This document shows, one piece after another, positions 1 to 5,868 of a DNA stretch of 10,848 nucleotides. Source of the DNA: Bacteroidales bacterium (GTDB lineage Bacteria > Bacteroidota > Bacteroidia > Bacteroidales > JAAUTT01). The notes beneath the pieces are model-generated. The model did not search any database, had not been told where the DNA came from, and saw only the letters and a program-made list of their open reading frames with translations. The number at the start of each line of letters is the position of its first letter. Position 1 is the stretch's first letter. The translations under genes were made by a program, and so were the position numbers. The stretch covers positions 1-10,848 of the forward strand of contig JAAUTT010000073.1 in assembly GCA_012031335.1 (NCBI GenBank), in the 5' to 3' direction.

Positions 1-291
1 GGAACTGGTTTCCAGAAACATTTCTTTTCCTTTCAGTATAATCGAAAACAGGGCACCTACAGCATTTTCTCCTCTCAGAGCTTTGGGGGTTGGCTGTTCA
101 TCCATGATATAAACACCATCGTTAATCCATTTGCACGAGGTGTAACTTATAATATCCTTTACATTCCAACCTACAGGATTAAATTCATATTTGCTAAGGA
201 AGGCCTTATTTACAGCAGCAATATCCATGTTTGTGTCGTAAATGAGGGCAGGATCTGTAAGCGCATTGAAAATAGCATCGCATGCGAGCAT
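1..291 (-). CDS. PAS-domain protein, N-terminal fragment (likely sensor kinase or regulator)
   Basis: Only the first 97 codons are present; the gene runs off the left edge. The ATG at 291 is preceded by AAAGGAA about 10 nt upstream and by an in-frame stop further up. The protein opens directly into a PAS-like fold: a helix reading AIFNALTDPALIYD, then the VNKAFLSKYEF segment typical of PAS ('N-aF...yGy'), then GWNVKDII, and later a LRGE...G stretch matching the end of a PAS core. There is no signal peptide or membrane helix before the domain, so this end is cytoplasmic. In Bacteroidota such a start usually belongs to a PAS sensor histidine kinase or a PAS-containing regulator, but the output domain lies outside the window and cannot be named. 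It is divergent from the MBL gene. PAS assignment is fairly sure; the overall role is unknown. Confidence 0.7.
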   Translation of the reverse strand, partial: MLACDAIFNALTDPALIYDTNMDIAAVNKAFLSKYEFNPVGWNVKDIISYTSCKWINDGVYIMDEQPTPKALRGENAVGALFSIILKGKEMFLETSS

Positions 292-561
292 AGAAGTTGT
301 ATTCCTTTTATTTTTGACTTGCTTTTTCAATGTTCAATCCTATATGAAATTGCCAGGTTTGGGTTCCACAATTTACATTTTAAAATTATAACCTGCAATT
401 GAGATAGATGAATAAAAAGATACTTGAAGATTTATAAAACTATAATTCATATCGTAACCTGCAGTTTTAGTTTGTATCTGAACGTGATTCAACATTGTGA
501 GATTAAAATTAACCATGATTCTTATTATTTCAGTTACCTTTGTACACTTTGATAAAGACCG
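292..561. other. Divergent intergenic region
   Basis: This 270-nt AT-rich region separates the leftward PAS gene from the rightward MBL gene and contains no credible ORF. The nonamer TAACCTGCA occurs twice in the same orientation (389-397 and 455-463, 66 bp apart). It could be a regulator site or chance. A Bacteroidota-type -7 box lies at its right end. I saw no matching box for the leftward gene. Confidence 0.5.
535..542 (+). promoter_or_regulatory. Candidate -7 promoter box for the MBL gene
   Basis: TACCTTTG matches the Bacteroidota sigma-ABfr -7 consensus TAnnTTTG exactly and ends 19 nt before the ATG at 562, implying a very short leader. No good TTTG -33 element is visible at the usual distance, so the call rests on the -7 box and its position. 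Confidence 0.45.
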
Positions 562-1362
562 ATGAGTATTGAGTTTGCAGTTTGAGTAGCGGCAGCAGTG
601 GTAATTGTTATTATCTTGGAAATGGTTTTCAGGGAATTTTAATCGATGCTGGGATTAGTGCCGGTTCTATCCGAAAATATCTCAAAATTAAGGGTATTTC
701 CATTCAAACCATAATGGGTGTTTTGGTTACTCATAACCATATAGATCATATAAGAGGCATTGAAGTTCTTGCCAGACGGAATTTTATTCCTGTTTTTACT
801 TCCGAAATGGTTTGGAATAGTATTTTGAATTCCTCACAATCAAATAATATTTCGGTTGACTGTATTCGTAAAATTCCGTTACAGCAAAAATTCCATCTGG
901 CTGGTTTTGAAATTGAAGCATTTCCGGTTTGTCACGATGCTCCCGAAACTCTTGGATATCATATTACTATTGAGACACAAAAATTAACTATCGTTACCGA
1001 CCTGGGTCATATTTGCGAAACATCGGCGCCATATATTAAAGCTGCTAATTTTTTGGTAATTGAATCGAATTACGACGAACAGATGCTTATGAACGGGAGT
1101 TATCCTTATTATTTAAAGAACCCGGATACGGTCAGATAACGGACATCTTGGGAATAACCAGACTGCAGATTTTCTTGCTGAGCATCTGCATGAAAATGTA
1201 AGTCATATTTGTCTAGCTCATCTCAGCAAAAATAATAATACCCCTGAAAAAGCACTTGGTACTTTAATTGAAACTTTTGCGCGAAAGGGCATTCAGGTTA
1301 ACGGTCGACCAATGATAACAGTGCTTAACAGAAACCTGCCTTCTGATATAATTTCATTATAA
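562..1362 (+). CDS. YycJ/WalJ-like metallo-beta-lactamase-fold hydrolase (two apparent 1-nt indels)
   Basis: The corrected protein is 266 aa, the usual length for the family. It starts MSIEFAV and then LSSGSSGNCYYL, the family's signature opening (xxxSGSSGN). The zinc-binding motif is THNHIDH (about residues 57-63). Further ligand regions are FPVCHDAPETLGY, VTDLGH and IESNYDEQML, followed by RIRSDNGHLGN and the C-terminal HLSKNNNTPEKAL. All match YycJ/WalJ proteins, which are cytoplasmic metal-dependent hydrolases; some members are reported to have 5'-exonuclease activity. The frame breaks twice. At 581-583, TTT should be TTTT, because the ATG frame meets TGA at 583. At 1121-1123, CCC should be CC, because the middle frame meets TAA at 1137. 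Both corrections restore family sequence exactly, so a sequence error is likelier than a pseudogene. It converges on DUF6157 with 48 nt between the stops and no clear terminator. Confidence 0.85.
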
Positions 1363-1410
1363 ACCAGCTGAAATTTTCCGGCCTTCTTTAATTTACCAGG
1401 GAAGCTTTTC

Positions 1411-1846
1411 TTAAGTTTGTTTATTAGCCAGTTTTTTTTTCGAGTTCATTGCCTTTACAACCTTTATCTTATTATCCTCTATAAAACTTTTATATTCTTC
1501 CGAATCCATCCCGTACAATGCTATTTTCCCTTCGCTATTGCTATGAACTCCCCAGCCATACCACTTTGTAAGAGGAGATGCCCTAAAACAAGGTTGTCCT
1601 TTTAGAAAAGAATTTTTGCTTTTTCTTCTTCGATTTGGTGCCCTGGAATGCCGGTTTTTATAGCGTAGCAACTAAACAGTACCTCGTCGGAAGTAAAGCT
1701 GTAAGGATTTTGGCTTACCATCCGAACTGAAGGCTTGCTAACGTTTTTCCATCATCTTTCCTGGGCGGTATTTCGGCAATTTTAACCGGACAATCTTCGG
1801 CAACTCCTATAAAGGTATTGATATAATTAGTTGTATGAACTTTCAT
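1411..1846 (-). CDS. DUF6157 family protein (two apparent 1-nt deletions)
   Basis: With two bases restored, this is one gene of about 145 aa starting at the ATG at 1846 (MKVHTTNYINTFIGVAEDCP), the characteristic DUF6157 N-terminus. The C-terminal half, including KGQPCFRASPLTKWYGWGVH and KIALYGMDSEEYK, is the family's conserved core. The first break is at about 1721-1724: TTCGGATG should have one more base, otherwise TAA follows within two codons. The second is in the T-rich tract at 1613-1624 (minus-strand A runs), where reading otherwise stops at TAA just before the KGQPC motif. The function of DUF6157 is not established. The protein is soluble, with no signal peptide or membrane segment. 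It begins 41 nt after the glycerate kinase stop on the same strand, so the two may be cotranscribed. Family assignment is confident; function is unknown. Confidence 0.8.
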
Positions 1847-1887
1847 GGTTTGTGTTTTTATCCAAAACGCCTGAACCGGTTCTTTGT

Positions 1888-3021
1888 TTAGAATATTTGC
1901 CGGATTAACCGCATAACCTGCTGCGTTGTTTCCTCCAGAAGCTCACCTGCTTTTAATATCGATTCTTCTACTGTCAACGGTTTGTTGGTTATACTAAAAT
2001 ATGAAGTAATTCCATTTTCAAGCAGTATTTCGGCTCCCTTTCCAATGTTGCCGGCAAAGGCAATTACGGGTTTATCGTGTTTTTTTGCTATTTGGGCCAC
2101 GCCAAATGGTGTTTTTCCAAATTGTGTCTGAAAATCGATTTTCCCTTCGGCTGTAAAAACAAAATCAGCCTCTTCAATAAATTTTTCGAGACGGGTTAAA
2201 TTTTTAACTATCTCAAATCCTGGTTGAAGCATTGCCTCCGAAAATGCCAGAAGTCCGGCCCCTAAACCACCAGCAGCTCCGGCACCTGGAATGTCTTTAA
2301 CATTCTTCCCTAATTGTTCCTTAATAATCTGGGCAAAGTAAAGGAGGTTGTCGTCCAGTTCTTTCACCATAGGAGGAGTGGCTCCTTTTTGAGGTCCGAA
2401 TACGGCCGAAGCTCCGTTATTACCGCAAAGCGGATTATTGACGTCGCATGCAACCTGAATATTCGCTTTTGCAAGCAAAGGATGCGCATTGTCTGTTTCT
2501 ATCCAAATGATATTCTTAAGGTTTCCACCTCCCTGATTTACCGGTTTTTTATGCTTGTCGAGGAATCTGTAACCCAGAGCAGTCGCCATTCCCATGCCCC
2601 CATCATTGGTGGCACTCCCGCCAATACCCAGGATAATGTTTGTAAAACCCAAATCGAGCGCATGTTTTAATAGTATCCCTGTTCCCAGCGATGAGGTATT
2701 TAAGGGATTACGTTCCAAAGGCTTTATCATCCCAAGGCCCGATGCTGCTGCCATTCGATAAAAGGCAGTGCTTTTATCGCCCGAAATCCCAATGCAAGTT
2801 GAAAGCGGACGTAATAAGGCATCTACACTTTCAACCTCAAGGATACTGCCTCCTGTTGCTTCTACAAGGGCTTCGACAGTGCCTTCTCCGCCATCGGCTA
2901 CCGGAATACAGTTAATTCCGGCCTCCGGAACAACCTGGCGTATGCCTGCAGCAATATGACCGGCAACCTGTTTTGCAGTCAGGCATTCTTTAAATGAATC
3001 GGGTGCAACAACAATTTTCAC
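1888..3021 (-). CDS. Glycerate kinase
   Basis: This kinase phosphorylates D-glycerate with ATP, most often giving 2-phosphoglycerate in the GarK/GlxK family (Glycerate_kinase, type I), which feeds glycerate into lower glycolysis. Visible signatures (numbered from GTG) are KIVVAPDSFKECLTA at the N-terminus, ADGGEGT (42-48), GIGGSATNDGGMG (132-144), a glycine-rich GAGAAGGLGAG (246-256) and TAEGKIDFQT (290-299). The length is 377 aa, normal for the family, and the frame is intact. No ATG exists at the 5' end. I chose GTG at 3021 because homologues start M-KIVVAPDS; an in-frame TTG at 3051 would add ten poorly conserved residues (MLTFQPKKRI). A terminator lies between it and the upstream lpd, so it probably has its own promoter; I could not find a convincing one. 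DUF6157 follows after 41 nt. Substrate position (2- versus 3-phosphorylation) cannot be read from sequence. Confidence 0.92.
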   Translation of the reverse strand: MKIVVAPDSFKECLTAKQVAGHIAAGIRQVVPEAGINCIPVADGGEGTVEALVEATGGSILEVESVDALLRPLSTCIGISGDKSTAFYRMAAASGLGMIKPLERNPLNTSSLGTGILLKHALDLGFTNIILGIGGSATNDGGMGMATALGYRFLDKHKKPVNQGGGNLKNIIWIETDNAHPLLAKANIQVACDVNNPLCGNNGASAVFGPQKGATPPMVKELDDNLLYFAQIIKEQLGKNVKDIPGAGAAGGLGAGLLAFSEAMLQPGFEIVKNLTRLEKFIEEADFVFTAEGKIDFQTQFGKTPFGVAQIAKKHDKPVIAFAGNIGKGAEILLENGITSYFSITNKPLTVEESILKAGELLEETTQQVMRLIRQIF

Positions 3022-3060
3022 AATTCTTTTTTTAGGTTGAAAAGTTAACAAATGTTTTGT

Positions 3061-3094
3061 AAAAGAAAAAGGCTGTCGATATGGACAGCCTTTT
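3061..3094 (-). terminator. Intrinsic terminator after lpd
   Basis: A perfect 7-bp GC-rich stem (GGCTGTC 3071-3077 with GACAGCC 3084-3090) encloses a 6-nt loop. On the minus strand it is followed by TTTTTCTTTT. It lies 30-60 nt beyond the lpd stop, so it should end lpd transcription and insulate glycerate kinase. The plus-strand side also carries TTTTCTTT, so it could work in both directions. Confidence 0.85.
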
Positions 3095-3123
3095 CTTTAA
3101 AGAATACAATAAGTTTATGTTTT

Positions 3124-4515
3124 TTAAATGTGTATTACCTCACCGTACGCCGCAGCTGAAGCTTCCATGATGGCTTCGGATATAGTTGGGTGCGGGTGTA
3201 CCGATTTAATGATTTCATGACCTGTAGTTTCTAGATTACGCGCAACAACCAGTTCGGCAATCATTTCGGTTACGTTGTATCCTATCATGTGTGCTCCCAG
3301 GAGCTCTCCATATTTAGCATCGTAAATAACTTTTACAAATCCGTCCTTAGCGCCGGCTGCACTTGCCTTGCCCGAAGCTGTCAAAGGGAATTTGCCGACT
3401 TTAATTTCGTAACCGGCCTCGCGGGCAGCTTTTTCGGTTAATCCTACCGAAGCTACTTCGGGGGTAGTGTAAGTACATCCGGGGATGTTTTTGTAGTTAA
3501 CCGGGTGTGTGTTTAATCCGGCAATTTTTTCAACACAGGTAATGCCTTCGGCTGAGGCAACATGAGCCAGAGCCGGTCCGGACACTATGTCGCCAATGGC
3601 GTATATGCCGGCAATATTGGTGCGGTAAAATTCATCTACTTTTACACGGCCTTTGTCCAACTCTATTTTCAACTCTTCAAGTCCCAAATTTTCAACATTT
3701 GGTGCAATACCCACTGCCGAAAGTACCACTTCAGCTTCATGGGTTTCCTCTCCTTTTGCTGTTTTAATCTTTACCTTGCATAAAGTACCTGATGTGTCAA
3801 CACTTTCGACAGATGAAGATGTGAGAACCGTCATTCCTGCTTTTTTAAATGACCGTTCGAGCGCTTTGGATACTTCTTCGTCTTCCAGAGGAACAATATT
3901 GGGTAAAAACTCTACAAGAGTTACTTTGGTTCCGATTGAATTATAGAAATAGGCAAATTCGCTGCCAATGGCTCCCGAACCCACCACCACCATAGAAGCG
4001 GGTTGCTTGGGAAGGTTCATTGCCTGGCGGTATCCAATTATTTTCTCACCATCCTGCTTAAGGTTAGGAAGTTCCCTGGATCGGGCTCCTGTAGCCAGAA
4101 TAATATGTTTAGCTGATATTTGACTTTTACCGCCTTTTGAATCGGTAACTTCCACGGTGTTATTCGAAATCAGTTTACCGGTGCCGGATACCGTATCAAT
4201 TTTATTTTTCTTCATTAAAAATTGTACACCTTTACTCATGCCATCGGCAACTGAGCGACTTCTTTGTATTATTTTCGGGAAATCGGCTTTAGCCTGCCCT
4301 TCAATGGTAACACCATAATCAGCCGCATGAAGCATATATTCGTAAACCTGAGCGCTTTTTAGCAGAGATTTTGTGGGTATACAACCCCAGTTTAAGCAGA
4401 TGCCGCCAATACTTTCGCGCTCAACAACACCCACCTTAAATCCAAGTTGCGAGGCTCTGATTGCTGCAACATAACCGCCCGGGCCACTCCCGATAACTAA
4501 AACATCGTAATTCAT
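3124..4515 (-). CDS. lpdA: Dihydrolipoyl dehydrogenase (E3)
   Basis: This FAD-dependent enzyme reoxidises dihydrolipoyl groups with NAD+ in 2-oxoacid dehydrogenase complexes and in the glycine cleavage system. The 463-aa length is standard. The N-terminal FAD site is IGSGPGGYVAAIRA (8-21). The redox-active disulfide is C40/C45 in GGICLNWGCIPTKS. The motif ATGARSREL (141-149) closes the FAD domain, and VVVGSGAIGSEFA (176-188) is the NAD-binding Rossmann motif. AIGDI (about 310) is the second FAD contact. In the C-terminal dimer domain HPHPTISE supplies the catalytic His442-Glu447 pair. All catalytic residues are present and the frame is intact. The start is ATG with only a weak purine tract upstream. 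It lies 42 nt downstream of the metal exporter with no visible terminator between, so readthrough is possible, although no functional link is evident. No E1/E2 genes are adjacent. Confidence 0.97.
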   Translation of the reverse strand: MNYDVLVIGSGPGGYVAAIRASQLGFKVGVVERESIGGICLNWGCIPTKSLLKSAQVYEYMLHAADYGVTIEGQAKADFPKIIQRSRSVADGMSKGVQFLMKKNKIDTVSGTGKLISNNTVEVTDSKGGKSQISAKHIILATGARSRELPNLKQDGEKIIGYRQAMNLPKQPASMVVVGSGAIGSEFAYFYNSIGTKVTLVEFLPNIVPLEDEEVSKALERSFKKAGMTVLTSSSVESVDTSGTLCKVKIKTAKGEETHEAEVVLSAVGIAPNVENLGLEELKIELDKGRVKVDEFYRTNIAGIYAIGDIVSGPALAHVASAEGITCVEKIAGLNTHPVNYKNIPGCTYTTPEVASVGLTEKAAREAGYEIKVGKFPLTASGKASAAGAKDGFVKVIYDAKYGELLGAHMIGYNVTEMIAELVVARNLETTGHEIIKSVHPHPTISEAIMEASAAAYGEVIHI

Positions 4516-4557
4516 AACTTCTCTATTAATTAATTATCTTAATTCAGTTAAATACAA

Positions 4558-5629
4558 TTAAAAATTCATCCAAAGTCCTGCCAATCCTGCCAAAAAAGCT
4601 ATTACCATATTAATCATTTTCATAACAAAAAACGATTTTTTCGATTCGGCCAATAAGGGCAAAGCTCCATGTCCGTCCTGTACAATTGAGTTTGCCAGTA
4701 AAATGCTGAAGGGCAGAGTACCGTTGAAGTAAAATATTACAAAAACAAGATTTGGACCCGATTCGGGAATAATACCAACCAAAACAGCAATTACCAATAT
4801 TATATAAACATTAGTTTTCATCCATTGTTCCAAATCGATATGATCAATCAACAGATGAATAACAAGTAATGCACCGAAAGTCCAGAGGAATATTTTCAGA
4901 AAATGTTTTTTTATAATATGTCCCCAGATATGTTCTTCCAGAAAGTGGTCCTTCACCACCAGAATTAATCCCAAACCGATAATGCTTACAAGAAAAAATA
5001 TAAATTCTTCCCAATGCCATCCTGCTTCTTCATGACCATGTGCGTCTGGTGTATGGTCTAAATGAAAACCTCCATGTTCGAACTGGCCAGTAACAATACC
5101 GAAAATAAAAAGCAGTGCCCCCATTAAAAGTATTGCCCTCGGAAAGGAAATTGATTTCAGTTGGTCAAAAAGTGCTTTTCCAGGAGAAGGACTGTTCTTC
5201 GTGCTCAATAGTGTGTATTACAAGGTGTGGTTTTTCGTACTTTTTCTGAAGTGTGCCTTTATAAAAAAGAGTTATAAGAATACCTGCCACCAAAGCAATT
5301 ACAAGTACAATTGCATTTAAGAGTAATGCTTTTTCAGGGAAAAGAGAAAACATAACAAACGATTCGTCGCCCGAACTGGCTATCATATTGGCTACCAGTG
5401 CGCCAAAACCAATCACCTGATGTGTATAAAGTGATACAACAGCAAAACTTCCAACGCATCCGGGTATCAAACCCAGAAAAGCTGCAACCAACACCTGTTT
5501 GTACCGGGATTTTTTAAGATTTTCGCCCCACCTTCCTCTGGAAATAACATTGATATATTCAATTATTAACATCATTACCAGTACCAGGCTGGTAATCATA
5601 ATGGTTTGGCGGAGAATTTCTATAAACAT
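4558..5629 (-). CDS. Putative manganese/heavy-metal exporter, ArsP_2-like ten-helix membrane protein (one apparent 1-nt insertion)
   Basis: Two overlapping frames join into one 356-aa membrane protein if the A5 run at 5167-5171 is A4; the junction then reads SFSWKSTFDQLKSISF. I recognise the family annotated as 'putative manganese transporter' or 'arsenic efflux protein' (ArsP_2, putative ten-TM heavy-metal exporter). About ten hydrophobic segments are visible, five in each half. A His/Asp/Glu-rich segment (184-206, with HGGFHLDHTPDAHGHEE) separates transmembrane segments 5 and 6 and could bind metal. The halves resemble each other: GLIPGCVG...LVAN...SSGDE (53-89) and GIIPESGP...LLAN...QDGHG (285-321). 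I chose the ATG at 5629 (MFIEILRQTIMIT); a TTG at 5656 would add nine residues. Reading the second frame as a separate gene from a TTG at 5208 is unlikely, because it would begin inside the linker. The substrate (Mn, another divalent metal, or arsenic) is not determined by sequence. Confidence 0.8.
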
Positions 5630-5633
5630 TAAC

Positions 5634-5650
5634 TTTAGACTAAGTTTAAA
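5634..5650. promoter_or_regulatory. 17-bp near-perfect palindrome, putative metal-regulator operator
   Basis: TTTAGACTAAGTTTAAA is symmetric about its central A with seven of eight base pairs matching; only positions 5 and 13 differ. It ends 4 nt before the ATG of the metal exporter and sits just downstream of a TAnnTTTG-type -7 box on the same strand, where it would cover the transcription start. Its AT-rich TTTAGAC/GTCTAAA-like half-sites resemble DtxR/MntR-type operators. Assignment to that family is inference. Confidence 0.5.
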
Positions 5651-5653
5651 TAA

Positions 5654-5661
5654 CAAAAATA
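5654..5661 (-). promoter_or_regulatory. Candidate -7 promoter box for the metal exporter
   Basis: On the minus strand this reads TATTTTTG, an exact TAnnTTTG match, 24 nt before the ATG at 5629. The expected start site falls inside the 17-bp palindrome. The nearest TTTG (5691-5694) is 29 nt away, too far for a standard -33 element, so the call is moderate. Confidence 0.4.
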
Positions 5662-5663
5662 AG

Positions 5664-5694
5664 AAAAAAAAGTTTGAGTCTTTATGAACTCAAA
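5664..5694 (-). terminator. Terminator-like hairpin with U8 upstream of the metal exporter
   Basis: TTTGAGT (5673-5679) pairs with ACTCAAA (5688-5694) across an 8-nt loop. Read on the minus strand, the stem is followed by C and then eight T (5671-5664). No gene ends here on that strand. It would matter only if a leftward transcript starts further upstream, either as a leader attenuator or as the end of a small RNA. The stem has only two GC pairs and may be weak. Confidence 0.3.
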
Positions 5695-5740
5695 GTGCGA
5701 AGGTGTTATGTAATGAATTTATAAACACAAATATTTGCCT

Positions 5741-5748
5741 TATTTTTG
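5741..5748 (+). promoter_or_regulatory. Candidate -7 promoter box for the patatin gene
   Basis: TATTTTTG matches TAnnTTTG on the plus strand. It would give a leader of roughly 110 nt before the ATG at 5869. That leader contains the self-complementary GTTTAAAC (5761-5768) and the inverted repeat at 5774-5794. No clear -33 TTTG is visible at about 19 nt upstream. Confidence 0.35.
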
Positions 5749-5773
5749 CTTTTTTTAGTTGTTTAAACTATTC

Positions 5774-5794
5774 ATGTCAAATAAAATCTGACAT
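5774..5794. repeat. Short inverted repeat in the patatin leader
   Basis: ATGTCA (5774-5779) and TGACAT (5789-5794) are perfect inverted arms around a 9-nt AT-rich spacer. It could be an operator or a small leader hairpin. With six base pairs, chance is a fair alternative. Confidence 0.3.
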
Positions 5795-5868
5795 CCAAGG
5801 GAATGATTAAGGATGCCTGCCTGGCAACAGACCGGTTCCAGCTGACCTTGAAAAATATATATAAACAG

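Noticed and set aside
562..1137. MBL gene as a truncated 185-aa protein starting at TTG 582
   Set aside because: The family opening motif begins upstream at ATG 562, and the C-terminal third continues in another frame to the stop at 1362, so the short form is an artefact of two indels.
2314..2959. Rightward ORFs inside glycerate kinase
   Set aside because: They are antisense shadows of a well-conserved, intact gene, with no protein-like features of their own.
4558..5208. Independent 216-aa membrane protein next to a 163-aa one (two-gene transporter)
   Set aside because: The second frame starts at TTG inside the linker. Removing one base from the A5 run at 5167-5171 joins both into one ten-helix protein of the expected family length.
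5630..5802. Manganese (yybP-ykoY) riboswitch in front of the exporter
   Set aside because: I looked because of the gene function, but the 5630-5802 stretch is very AT-rich and I could not find the conserved helices or loops of that class.
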